A stretch of 64,000 nt of DNA from Arthrobacter sp. NicSoilB8. GTDB taxonomy: Bacteria; Actinomycetota; Actinomycetes; Actinomycetales; Micrococcaceae. Below the pieces are notes generated by a model. It did no database searches. It saw nothing but the letters and a program-made list of their open reading frames with translations, and was not told the origin of the DNA. Where the stretch lies: assembly GCF_019977355.1 (NCBI RefSeq), contig NZ_AP024655.1:4774001-4838000 (forward strand). The letters are read 5' to 3'. The translations under genes and the position numbers were made by a program. This document shows positions 23,949-32,718 of the stretch, in pieces. The number at the start of each line of letters is the position of its first letter. Position 1 is the first letter of the stretch.

Positions 23949-26900
23949 ATGTCACGCAAATCGGTACACCCGGGGCATGCGCCCGGCGGAATGCTTCACG
24001 ACCTCGATGAACAGTTCCTCGCGGCCTACTACGAGCACGCAGCGCCGGAGGACCTCCAAGGCTACAGCCCCGAAAACCTAGAGGAGAGGGCACGGCACCA
24101 CGCGGAACTCGCGGACCGTCACCGGGCAGGCACGGCGGCGGTCGGCGTCCTGAACGAAAGCGATGCCAGCGTCCTGCTGGTGGTTGCGGACGCCGTCCCG
24201 CACCTGATCCATTCGCTCACTGCGGAGCTGACCCGCCAAAACGAGTCCATCCGGCTCCTCGTGCATCCCAGTTTCCTGGTGCGGCGGGATCCGCGTACTG
24301 ACCGGCTGATGGAAGTACGGCATGGGCCGCCGCAGTCCGCACCGGCGGGCCGCATCCCCGGCACCACGGGCGCCGCGGACGCCGTCCAGGCCCCGCCGGG
24401 GTGGTCATCCGAAATCTGGGTGGCGGCAGAGATAGGCCGCCTGCCGGGATCCCGGGCCATCGCGGAGCTCACCGAAAACGTGCGGCGCGTCCTGGCGGAT
24501 GTCCAGTTGGTCGCTGATGATACCCCCGCCATCCACTCCAGCCTCGGCCGCGCCATCAGCTCCCTGGACCGGCTGCCCGCCGGCACCGTTCCGGCTCCGG
24601 AGCAGCTCCGTGAGCTCCTGGACTGGCTGGACCGCGGCAACTTCACGTTCTTGGGATACAGCGAGTACGAATACGCGACGGCGGATGGCACGGATGCAGT
24701 GACGTTGCGGCCCGGCACGGGGCTGGGCCTGCTCCGGGACGGGCGGCCGGAGGCACGCCAGCCCGTCGCGGGACTGCCCCATTCGCAGGTTCTCACGCTT
24801 TCCATTTCGGACCTGAGATCGTCCGTCCCCCGGCCGGCTTACCTGGATGAAATCATGATCCGGACCTTCGGCGGCGCCGGGAAGGCCACGGGAGAAGTAC
24901 GGTTTGTGGGCCTCTTCGCCCCGGGCGCCACGGGCCGGTCTGTGCGGCGCATCCCGGTCATCCGGGACAAGGTGCGCGCCGTCCAGGACGACTTCGGCTT
25001 CACCGAAGCCTCCCACCCGGGCCGGCAGCTTCTCACCGTCCTCGAGTCCTTCCCCTTGGACGAGCTGTTCCACCGGGACCCGAATGAACTCTCCGGGCTT
25101 GCCCGTGAGATCCTGCTTCTGCAGGCCCACCACCAAACACGGTTGTTCCTGCGCGCTGACAGCTACGGCCGCTTCGTGACCGCCCTGGTCTTCCTCCCCC
25201 GGCAAAGGTACAGCACGGCCGTCCGGCTCCGGATCGAACACGAACTCAAGCAGGCCTTCCAGTCCTCCTCGCTCGAATTCGAAGTCCGGCTGAGTGAATC
25301 CCCCATGGCCCGCGTGTTTTTCCGGATTCTGCTGCCTCCCGGCCGGATGCCCGACGTCGATCCCGCCGCACTGGAGCGGAGCATCATCAGCACAACGAGG
25401 ACCTGGGCAGAGGGCCTGGACGAAGCGCTCCGGGACAGGTTGCCGTCCGCGGAGGCCGGCCGGCTGTCCGCGCTGTGGTCCGCCGCCTTCCCGGCCAGCT
25501 ACAGGGCTGATTTCGACGTCGAGGACGCAGTTGAGGACATCAGCCGGTTTGAGCAGTTCGATCTGGACGGCACGGGCGGACGGCCCCTGAACGATCCGCA
25601 GCTGGCCGTCTATGTCCGCGGCGGTGCGTCCACGACGCTGGCCGAAGACGCACGGATCCGGCTTTACCTGACCACAGCCCACAGCCTGACCCGGATCCTG
25701 CCGTTCTTCCACAACCTCGGACTGGAGGTGCTGAACCAACGGCCCTTCGATGTGGTGCGCGGGAACGACCGGCCCTTGTTCCTCTGTGACCTCGGCGTCC
25801 GGTACCCGGCGGGCGTGGATCCGGCCCGGACCAGCGGACTGCTGGGGGATGCCTTCGGCGCTGCCATGCGCGGGGATTCCGAGTCGGACCGCTTCGACGG
25901 CCTCGTCCTTCGCGAGGGCATCGAATGGCGCCAGGCGGCCATCCTGCGCAGCTATGCCAAGTACCTGCAGCAATTGGGCACCACGAACTCCTATGGCTTC
26001 ATGGCCGACACCCTGCTGGCCAATGTCCGGGCGACCCGCGGGCTCCTGGCACTGTTCCGGGCCAAGTTTGATCCCGAGCTGGAGGCCCCGATCCGGCTCG
26101 GGGACAGCGAGGCGGCCCGGAAGGAGCTGCTGGCCGCCATAGAGGACATTCCTGTCCTCGACGCCGACCGGCTGCTGCGCACCTTCATGAACCTGGTGGA
26201 ATCGACGCTGCGCACGAACTACTACCAGGGACGGCCCTACCTGAGCTTCAAGCTGAACCCCGCCGCCATGGCCAGCGCACCGTTTCCCCGTCCCAAACAC
26301 GAAATCTGGGTGTACTCGCCGCGCGTGGAGGGCGTCCACTTGCGCTTCGGGGCACTGGCCCGGGGCGGGCTGCGCTGGTCCGACCGGAGTGAGGATTTCC
26401 GCACCGAGGTCCTTGGCCTGGTCAAGGCACAGAACGTGAAAAACTCCGTGATCGTGCCCACGGGCGCCAAGGGTGGTTTCTATCCCAAACAGTTGCCCGA
26501 CCCGGCCGCGGACCGCGAGGCCTGGTTGACGGAGGGCCTTCAGTGCTACCGGACCTTTGTCCGCGGGTTGCTGGACCTCACCGACAACCTGGTCACCACC
26601 GCGCACGGCGAAGCGGTGGTGCCTCCGCCGCGGGTGGTGCGGCACGACGGCGACGATTATTACCTTGTGGTGGCGGCGGACAAGGGAACAGCGTCATTTT
26701 CCGACGCCGCGAACGCGGTGGCCGAGGAGTACGGCTTCTGGCTGGGCGACGCCTTCGCGTCCGGCGGGTCCGTGGGCTATGACCATAAACAGATGGGCAT
26801 CACGGCCCGCGGGGCCTGGGAAGCGGTCAAACACCATTTCCGCGACCTCGGGGTGGACTGCCAGGAAGAGGACTTCACCGTCGCCGGCATCGGCGACATG

Positions 26901-28799
26901 AGCGGCGACGTCTTCGGGAACGGGATGCTGCTCTCCCGCCACATCCGGCTCGTGGCGGCCTTCGATCACCGGCACATCTTCCTTGACCCGGCACCGGATG
27001 CGGAGTCCTCGTTCGGGGAACGCCGGCGGCTCTTTGCCCTCCCCCGCTCATCCTGGGCGGACTACGATCCGGCGCTGATCAGCGAAGGCGGTGGCGTCCA
27101 CTCCCGCCGGGCCAAGGCCATCGGCATTACCGAACAGGTCAGGAGCGCTCTCGGACTGGACCCGGGCATCGTGTCCCTGCCGCCCCACGCGTTGTTGCAG
27201 GCCATCCTCCGGGCACCCGTGGACCTGCTCTACAACGGCGGCATCGGAACGTACATCAAGGCCTCATCGGAGGGCAGCGCCGGGGTTGGCGACAAGGCCA
27301 ACGACCCCATCAGGATCAACGGCAATGAGGTGCGGGCGAAGATCATCGCCGAGGGCGGGAACTTGGGAATCACCCAGCTCGGACGGATTGAGGCCGCCCT
27401 GACCGGCGTCCTGCTCAATACCGATGCGATCGACAACTCAGCCGGAGTGGACTGCTCGGATCATGAGGTGAACATCAAGATCTTCGTGGACCGGATGATC
27501 GCGGCGGGAAAGATGCCGCCGCCGGAACGCGCCGGCTTCCTGCATTCACTCACGGACGAAGTGGCCCGGCTTGTTCTGGCCAACAACACGGACCAGAATG
27601 TCCTGCTCTTCAACGACCGGCACTTGGTGCGGGAATGGAGCCCAGGCTTCGAACGGACCATGGACTGGCTTGAGAACGCCACCGACCTTGACCGCAGGCT
27701 GGAGGGCCTGCCAAGCAATGCGCAACTTCAGGATCGGCTGCGGTCCGGTGAGGGCCTGACCGCGCCGGAACTGTCCGTGCTGGCCGCCTACGCCAAGATC
27801 GAACTCGCAGCCGAACTCAACGCCAGCGATCTTGCCGACGACCCGTGGTTCCTGCGCGTCCTCCGCGGCTATTTTCCGCGCCAGCTCTCCGAACGGTTTG
27901 AAGCGGAGCTGGCGGCCCACCCGCTGCGCCGCCAGATCGTGTGCACAGTGGTGGCCAACGACATGATCAATCTCGGCGGCATCACCTTCGCTTTCCGTGC
28001 CATCGAGGAGACCACTGCCACGGCCGCCGCTGTGGCCAGGGCCTTCGTGGTGGCGCGGGAGGCCTACGACTTGCCGTGGATCGTCAACCGGCTGGCCGCA
28101 CTTCCCGCCGGCTATCCCACCGAACCCATCGCGGAGGCGACCCTGCATATGCGTCGGGTCCTGGACCGGGCCACGCGATGGTACGTGACGCATGACCACC
28201 GCGACCAGCCCGTGGCCGCGGCCCTGGCCAGGATTATGCCCACCCTGGAACTGCTGCGCACCCGAACCGTGGACTATCTCCGCGGCTCAGACCTGGATCG
28301 TGTGCAAGAGAGGCTTGCGCACTGGGCCGCAGTCGGGATGCCCCGTGAGCTGGGCCTGCGCGCCTCGGATCTGTTGGAGAGTTTCGGGCTGCTGGACATC
28401 TCCCTGATTTCCGAACAGGTGCGTGAGCCGATCCCCGCCATCGCTGACCTGTACTATGCGGTGTTCCAGCGAATCGGCGCCGCGAACCTGCTGCTCAGCA
28501 TCACCGACCTGCCGCGGCAGAGCCGCTGGGAGGCCCTCGCGCGGGCAGCCCTGCGCGACGATGTGTATTCCGCCGTGGCCGACATGACCGTCTCGGTGAT
28601 GACAACAACCCAAGGCCTTGGTGCCGCGGACGCCGGCACGTCCGATGCCGTGGAGCGCATCGTGGCCTGGGAACGCGGGCACCAGGAACAGCTGGCACGG
28701 ATCAAGGACACCTTTGCGGAAGTGACCAGACCGGGCCAGGTGGATATCGCCTCGATCTCCGTGGCACTGAAACTCCTGCGGACACTGGTGCGGCGCTAG
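23949..28799 (+). CDS. gdh: giant NAD-specific glutamate dehydrogenase (180-kDa type)
   Basis: Catabolic NAD-dependent glutamate dehydrogenase of the large bacterial class, 1616 residues; deaminates glutamate to 2-oxoglutarate. The N-terminal 700 residues hold ACT-like and large-type regulatory segments. The catalytic domain is near residues 730-1260: the lysine motif PTGAKGGFYPKQL is near residue 840, KAQNVKNS just before it, and the dinucleotide segment AGIGDMSGDVFGNGML near residue 978. The ATG has GTGGAGG nine bases upstream. It is a single transcript after a small repeat array. In actinomycetes this enzyme is regulated by nitrogen and amino acids, but the sequence does not show how. Confidence 0.96.
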   Translation: MSRKSVHPGHAPGGMLHDLDEQFLAAYYEHAAPEDLQGYSPENLEERARHHAELADRHRAGTAAVGVLNESDASVLLVVADAVPHLIHSLTAELTRQNESIRLLVHPSFLVRRDPRTDRLMEVRHGPPQSAPAGRIPGTTGAADAVQAPPGWSSEIWVAAEIGRLPGSRAIAELTENVRRVLADVQLVADDTPAIHSSLGRAISSLDRLPAGTVPAPEQLRELLDWLDRGNFTFLGYSEYEYATADGTDAVTLRPGTGLGLLRDGRPEARQPVAGLPHSQVLTLSISDLRSSVPRPAYLDEIMIRTFGGAGKATGEVRFVGLFAPGATGRSVRRIPVIRDKVRAVQDDFGFTEASHPGRQLLTVLESFPLDELFHRDPNELSGLAREILLLQAHHQTRLFLRADSYGRFVTALVFLPRQRYSTAVRLRIEHELKQAFQSSSLEFEVRLSESPMARVFFRILLPPGRMPDVDPAALERSIISTTRTWAEGLDEALRDRLPSAEAGRLSALWSAAFPASYRADFDVEDAVEDISRFEQFDLDGTGGRPLNDPQLAVYVRGGASTTLAEDARIRLYLTTAHSLTRILPFFHNLGLEVLNQRPFDVVRGNDRPLFLCDLGVRYPAGVDPARTSGLLGDAFGAAMRGDSESDRFDGLVLREGIEWRQAAILRSYAKYLQQLGTTNSYGFMADTLLANVRATRGLLALFRAKFDPELEAPIRLGDSEAARKELLAAIEDIPVLDADRLLRTFMNLVESTLRTNYYQGRPYLSFKLNPAAMASAPFPRPKHEIWVYSPRVEGVHLRFGALARGGLRWSDRSEDFRTEVLGLVKAQNVKNSVIVPTGAKGGFYPKQLPDPAADREAWLTEGLQCYRTFVRGLLDLTDNLVTTAHGEAVVPPPRVVRHDGDDYYLVVAADKGTASFSDAANAVAEEYGFWLGDAFASGGSVGYDHKQMGITARGAWEAVKHHFRDLGVDCQEEDFTVAGIGDMSGDVFGNGMLLSRHIRLVAAFDHRHIFLDPAPDAESSFGERRRLFALPRSSWADYDPALISEGGGVHSRRAKAIGITEQVRSALGLDPGIVSLPPHALLQAILRAPVDLLYNGGIGTYIKASSEGSAGVGDKANDPIRINGNEVRAKIIAEGGNLGITQLGRIEAALTGVLLNTDAIDNSAGVDCSDHEVNIKIFVDRMIAAGKMPPPERAGFLHSLTDEVARLVLANNTDQNVLLFNDRHLVREWSPGFERTMDWLENATDLDRRLEGLPSNAQLQDRLRSGEGLTAPELSVLAAYAKIELAAELNASDLADDPWFLRVLRGYFPRQLSERFEAELAAHPLRRQIVCTVVANDMINLGGITFAFRAIEETTATAAAVARAFVVAREAYDLPWIVNRLAALPAGYPTEPIAEATLHMRRVLDRATRWYVTHDHRDQPVAAALARIMPTLELLRTRTVDYLRGSDLDRVQERLAHWAAVGMPRELGLRASDLLESFGLLDISLISEQVREPIPAIADLYYAVFQRIGAANLLLSITDLPRQSRWEALARAALRDDVYSAVADMTVSVMTTTQGLGAADAGTSDAVERIVAWERGHQEQLARIKDTFAEVTRPGQVDIASISVALKLLRTLVRR

Positions 28800-28919
28800 A
28801 CGGCCGCCGTCGCCAGGTCCACCGGAACAGTTCTCCCGACGCTTACCGGCAGGAAACACAGCCGAAACCGCTGGTGCCTAGCCTTAGACTGCATAACCCT
28901 TCGGCGAATCGAGGCAGTG

Positions 28920-29423
28920 ATGCAGACCAACCCGCGGCTAAACATCCGTCAGGTCACCTGGGCGAACCCCGTCGGCGCGGACCTGAGGGCCGCCCAGCAG
29001 GCAGAACTCGACGCCCGTTTTGGACGGCCCGATCACGAACCTGGGCCGCCGCCGTCGGAAGCTGACACCGCGGTGTTCCTGGTGGCACACGACAAAGCGT
29101 CCGGCCAGCCGGTCGGCTGCGGCGGCCTCCGCATGCTGGACGCCCACACCGCCGAAATCAAGCGCCTCTACGTACTGCCGTACACGCGCGGCTCCGGGGT
29201 GGCCAGTTCCATCCTTGCGGCGCTCGAAGCCCACGCCCACGCAATGGGCATCACCAAGCTGACCGCGGAGGCGGGCTCGGTGCAGACCGACGGACGGCAG
29301 TTCTACGAGAACTCCGGGTTCGTGTCCGTGCCGAACTTTGGACCGTACATCGGCGTGGATCATTCGTACTGCTACGCGAAGCCCATCGATTCGCACAGCG
29401 CCGCGCACACCGCCATGGCGTGA
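28920..29423 (+). CDS. GNAT family acetyltransferase
   Basis: A 167-residue acetyl-CoA-dependent transferase. The acetyl-CoA-binding motif A is in IKRLYVLPYTRGSGVASSIL, and the final helix and strand are in LTAEAGSVQTDGRQFYENSGF, typical of the family. GAGG lies at 28911-28914, fitting the ATG at 28920 better than a GTG three bases earlier. It follows glutamate dehydrogenase by 120 bases. The acceptor (amine or protein) cannot be read. Confidence 0.88.
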   Translation: MQTNPRLNIRQVTWANPVGADLRAAQQAELDARFGRPDHEPGPPPSEADTAVFLVAHDKASGQPVGCGGLRMLDAHTAEIKRLYVLPYTRGSGVASSILAALEAHAHAMGITKLTAEAGSVQTDGRQFYENSGFVSVPNFGPYIGVDHSYCYAKPIDSHSAAHTAMA

Positions 29424-29432
29424 GGCAGTGTG

Positions 29433-29462
29433 TGTGCCTGTGCCGGTGCCTGTGCCTGTGCC
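29433..29462. repeat. hexanucleotide repeat after the acetyltransferase gene
   Basis: Five copies of TGTGCC (one as GGTGCC) from 29433 to 29462, preceded by a short TG run. It sits in the leader of the thioesterase gene, whose start is 53 bases further on. Confidence 0.75.
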
Positions 29463-29515
29463 TGAAGCAGGCGTCACACAACACCGGCGGGCACCGAGTC
29501 GGCTAACCTCGCACT

Positions 29516-29950
29516 ATGGAATCGGCCGATATCACCTTCCGCACCCGTAAATGGGTGCGGCCCGAGGACCTCAACGCCAACGGCACCCTGTTCGGCGGCA
29601 GCCTGCTGAAATGGATCGACGAAGAGGCGGCCATTTACGCCATCCTCCAGCTGGGCAACGGCCGGGCCGTCACCAAGTACATTTCCGAAATCAACTTCGT
29701 CAGCTCCGCGGTCCAGGGCGACCTGATCGAAATGGGCCTGACCGCGACCCGGTTCGGCCGGACATCGCTGACCATGCGCGCGGAAGTCCGGAACATGATC
29801 ACCCGCCGGAGCATCCTCACGATTGACCAGATCGTCTTCGTGAACCTGAGCACGTCCGGGAAGCCGGAGCCGCACGGGTACACCGAAATCACCTACGACC
29901 GGGACCGGATTCCGACGCACCACCTGACCGAGACCCTGGGACAGGACTAG
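29516..29950 (+). CDS. acyl-CoA thioesterase, hotdog fold
   Basis: A 144-residue hydrolase of acyl-CoA thioesters. It starts with the family pattern TFRTRKWVRPEDLNANGTLFGG, where the N-A-N/G-G stretch forms the active-site helix entrance, and has KYISEINFVSSAVQGDLIEM, the core beta strand. Length and single hotdog domain match the YciA-type (cytosolic, medium-chain). No ribosome binding site is strong near the ATG. Neighbours suggest no pathway. Its stop is close to the convergent NTF2-like gene. Confidence 0.88.
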   Translation: MESADITFRTRKWVRPEDLNANGTLFGGSLLKWIDEEAAIYAILQLGNGRAVTKYISEINFVSSAVQGDLIEMGLTATRFGRTSLTMRAEVRNMITRRSILTIDQIVFVNLSTSGKPEPHGYTEITYDRDRIPTHHLTETLGQD

Positions 29951-30012
29951 TCACACGCCTTCAGCCTCCCGGTAAACGTCCGGCGGGTCCGGCTTGCGGC
30001 ATGGCTGTCCGG

Positions 30013-30405
30013 TCAGGTCCAGAAATCGTCTGCCTTGGCCGTGTCCTCGAAGAACTCCCGTCCTTCCGTGATCTTTCCGTCGCCGACGACAAACGTGATG
30101 ACGGTAGGCATGTCAAGGGTTTTGCCGTTGGCCTCTCCGTGGGTCTGCTGGATGGCGATCGTGTGCTTTTCCCCTCCGACGATGTCCTGGACGTTGGCTT
30201 GGAAGTGACCCTGGGTGCGCGCTCCCAGTTCACCGAAGTACGCCAGGATCGCGTCGCGGCCCTGTTTGGTTCCGGATAGCACGCCACTTCCCGCGACGTG
30301 CCAGACTGCGTCCTCCGCGAACAGGTCGCTGAGGGTCGCCATATCCCCTGCGTTGAAGGCCGTGTAACCCCGCCGGACCAGTTCAACATTCTCTGCGGTT
30401 CCCAT
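30013..30405 (-). CDS. SnoaL/NTF2-like small protein
   Basis: A 130-residue cone-shaped alpha+beta barrel protein of the nuclear transport factor 2 / SnoaL superfamily, as shown by the opening NVELVRRGYTAFNAGDMATL and DAVWHVAG and the C-terminal strands ITEGREFFEDTAKADDFW. Members isomerise, cyclise or bind small molecules. It follows pobA on the same strand (116-base gap), so a role in aromatic acid metabolism is possible but not shown. GAGAGGTG lies before the ATG. Confidence 0.8.
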   Translation of the reverse strand: MGTAENVELVRRGYTAFNAGDMATLSDLFAEDAVWHVAGSGVLSGTKQGRDAILAYFGELGARTQGHFQANVQDIVGGEKHTIAIQQTHGEANGKTLDMPTVITFVVGDGKITEGREFFEDTAKADDFWT

Positions 30406-30521
30406 GATCGGACACCTCTCCGTCGTCCTTGTCGGGTCATGCTGGGACGGTTAAAGGCTAGTCCCGGCCCCTCGGCCTGTCGATAAAAATGTCAACTAGA
30501 GTGAGGTCCCCGGTCTCCGGC

Positions 30522-31712
30522 CTAGCGGGCTCCCGGCCAGCCCGTGTAGGCCTCCGCGAGGTAGGCGCGGCCGTGGCGGGAGGACACCACGGAGTGAAGC
30601 TCGCCGAGCTGGCGGGCGCGGGAGAAGTCGTCGGCGTCGGCGGCGGTGTGCAGCATGGAGGTCATCCAGTAGGAGAACTGCTGGGCCTTCCACACCCGGT
30701 CGAGGGCGCGATCGCTGTAGGCGTCCAGGAGCACGGTGGAGCCGGTGGAATAGTAGCTGTCGAATCCCTCGAAGAGGACCTTCACGTCGTTCAGCGCCAG
30801 GTTCAGGCCCTTGGCTCCCGTGGGCGGCACGGTATGCGCGGCGTCGCCGGCGAGGAACAGGTTTCCGTGCCGCATGGGGGCGTGGACAAAGCTGCGGAAT
30901 TTCAGGACGGTCTTGTCGATGACCGGCCCTTCCTTGACCTCGAAGCCGTTGCCGTTGACGCGGCTGCGGAAGGCGTCCCAGATGCGGTCCTCATCCCAGT
31001 TGTTGACGTCCTCGTTGGGGTCGCACTGGAAGTACATCCGCTGGACCGTCTCGGTGCGCTGACTGATCAGGGCGAAGCCGTTCTCCGAGTTCGCGTAGAT
31101 CAGCTCGTCCGAGCTGCGCGGCGCCTCGGCCAGGATGCCGAACCAGGCGAAGGGGTATTCGTGGAAATACCACTTGCGCTGCGCCTCGGGGATCTGGAAG
31201 CGGCAGTGGCTGCGCGAACCATCCGCGCCGGCGATGAAGTCGGCCTGGAGCTCGTACTCGACGCCGTCCGCATCCGTGAACCAGACCTTGGGCTTGGCCT
31301 CGATGTCATGGATGGTGGTGTCCGTGACGCTGTACCGGACATCCCCGCCGTCGGCCTTCCGGCGTGCGGAAAGGTCCAGGAACACGTCCGTCTGAGGATA
31401 GAGCCACACCGATTCCCCGACGAGATCCTGGAAGTCGATCCTGTGGCTTTCGCCGTTGAAGCGCAGCTCGATTCCGTCGTGGCGGTCGCCGTCGCGCAAC
31501 ACGCGGTCGGAGACACCGCCGTCAACGAGCATCTTGACCGAGCCATGCTCCAGGATGCCCGCACGGACAGTTTCGGAGATCTCCCGGTGGCTGCGGATCT
31601 CGAGGACGGTGGATTCGATGCCGGCCTTGGCCAGCAGGTGGGACAGCATGAGCCCGGCGGGGCCGGCACCCATGATCGCTACTTGGGTGGTGAGGACTTT
31701 TCGCTGTGCCAT
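30522..31712 (-). CDS. pobA: 4-hydroxybenzoate 3-monooxygenase
   Basis: FAD-dependent hydroxylase converting 4-hydroxybenzoate to protocatechuate with NAD(P)H and oxygen; 396 residues, normal length. FAD motif VAIMGAGPAGLMLSHLL begins at residue 12; the second FAD motif is in GNLFLAGDAAHTVPPTGAKG near residue 285, and the PHBH fingerprint DGSRSHCRF is near residue 165. It supplies protocatechuate to the pca operon 17 kb away. It lies just downstream of an IclR regulator, and a dyad in the regulator's 3' end (31815-31833) precedes it by about 105 bases. Confidence 0.95.
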   Translation of the reverse strand: MAQRKVLTTQVAIMGAGPAGLMLSHLLAKAGIESTVLEIRSHREISETVRAGILEHGSVKMLVDGGVSDRVLRDGDRHDGIELRFNGESHRIDFQDLVGESVWLYPQTDVFLDLSARRKADGGDVRYSVTDTTIHDIEAKPKVWFTDADGVEYELQADFIAGADGSRSHCRFQIPEAQRKWYFHEYPFAWFGILAEAPRSSDELIYANSENGFALISQRTETVQRMYFQCDPNEDVNNWDEDRIWDAFRSRVNGNGFEVKEGPVIDKTVLKFRSFVHAPMRHGNLFLAGDAAHTVPPTGAKGLNLALNDVKVLFEGFDSYYSTGSTVLLDAYSDRALDRVWKAQQFSYWMTSMLHTAADADDFSRARQLGELHSVVSSRHGRAYLAEAYTGWPGAR

Positions 31713-31807
31713 GTGATTCTCGCTTCGTTGCGGGGGCCGAAGGTCGGGCGCCTGGGGCCGGTCTGGTTCGTCTGGCTAACAGTGTGCTCCTCGGGCCGTG
31801 ATACGCG

Positions 31808-32587
31808 TTACAAGGATTCCGTTGAATGGAATCCGAGAGTTTCGCGTGGTTCGCCGAGCCGGCGACCGATTCCGCGGGCCGCGGTTTGCAGCGCGGGGAC
31901 GAGCGCCTGCAGGCGCACTTCGCGGAGGGGAACGACGACGCCGAGGGCCGCCACAGCATGCTTCCTGCGGTCCAGCACCGGGACGGCGATCCCCCACGTG
32001 TCCGGGTCCACGACACCGGCCAGCTGCGCAAAGCCCTGGCGGGCGGCCTCGCCGAGGAGGGTGCGGAGGTCCGGCAGGGCCAGCCGGCCGGTCGGATCGC
32101 TGAATCCTTCGAGGTACTCGGCCTGGACGGAGCGCGGCTGGTTGGCCATGAGGACCAGCCCGGCGGAGGAGACATGCACCGGCATCCGGCCGGCCACCTG
32201 GGCCCGGTTGGCGACGGAGCCGCGGCGGGACAGCCGCTCCACAAAGAGCGCTTCCCAGCCGTCCAGCACGGCGAGGTTCACGTTTTGGTTGAGCACCTGC
32301 TGGATGTCCTCCATGAACGGCAGGGCGGCCTGGCGGAGCTCAAGCGTGGGGGAACTGCGGTTGGCGAGCTCCCAGAGCCGCAGGCCGAGGCTGACCGAAC
32401 CGCCGGGGCCGACGTCGAGCAGGCCGTGTCCGGCGAGCTGGCGGACGAGCCTGTGCGCCGTAGTCAGGGGAAGCTCCGCCCTGGCGGCCAGGTCCGAGAG
32501 CTGAAGTGCCGTGACACCCTCCGGGAAGGCGGCAATCAGCCGCAGGATCCGGTCCACCACCGAGTCGCCGGAGTTCGAATTGGCCAC
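31808..32587 (-). CDS. IclR family regulator, PobR-like
   Basis: A 259-residue regulator with an N-terminal helix-turn-helix (LSDLAARAELPLTTAHRLVR, residues 30-50) and a C-terminal effector-binding domain of IclR type. It lies between pobA (same strand) and a divergent aromatic-acid transporter, the layout of a local activator of 4-hydroxybenzoate use. The start is taken as the GTG at 32587, which directly follows AAGGGGA with three-base spacing; an ATG at 32623 would add twelve residues. Two near-identical CC(A/G)TTGAATGG sites lie on either side of the gene. Confidence 0.85.
   Translation of the reverse strand: MANSNSGDSVVDRILRLIAAFPEGVTALQLSDLAARAELPLTTAHRLVRQLAGHGLLDVGPGGSVSLGLRLWELANRSSPTLELRQAALPFMEDIQQVLNQNVNLAVLDGWEALFVERLSRRGSVANRAQVAGRMPVHVSSAGLVLMANQPRSVQAEYLEGFSDPTGRLALPDLRTLLGEAARQGFAQLAGVVDPDTWGIAVPVLDRRKHAVAALGVVVPLREVRLQALVPALQTAARGIGRRLGEPRETLGFHSTESL
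31815..31833. promoter_or_regulatory. candidate IclR site upstream of pobA
   Basis: GATTCC (31815-31820) and GGAATC (31828-31833) are perfect 6-base arms, and the interior reads CCGTTGAATGG (31819-31829), one base different from a site at 32598. It overlaps the end of the regulator gene and is about 105 bases before the pobA start. Confidence 0.45.
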
Positions 32588-32597
32588 GACTCCCCTT

Positions 32598-32608
32598 CCA
32601 TTGAATGG
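32598..32608. promoter_or_regulatory. candidate IclR site in the regulator-transporter gap
   Basis: CCATTGAATGG, a perfect 5-base-arm palindrome with central G, located just upstream of the regulator start and about 110 bases before the divergent transporter start. It matches the core of the pobA-side site at 10 of 11 bases. Confidence 0.5.
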
Positions 32609-32718
32609 TTTTAAGTGTCCCATGCGACACCGGCGGGTGATAAAACGCTCAGACCAGGAAGAGCGCGGCCAACGCCGGCCGGGCACGGAATCACGTCAAG
32701 AGTAGCGCTGAGGTAGCA

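Noticed and set aside
24405..26645. A 746-residue minus-strand open frame inside glutamate dehydrogenase
   Set aside because: Antisense shadow of a gene with clear catalytic motifs; no start site or recognisable domain.
30489..32504. A 671-residue plus-strand open frame over pobA and the IclR gene
   Set aside because: Antisense shadow of pobA with its FAD motifs and of the regulator.
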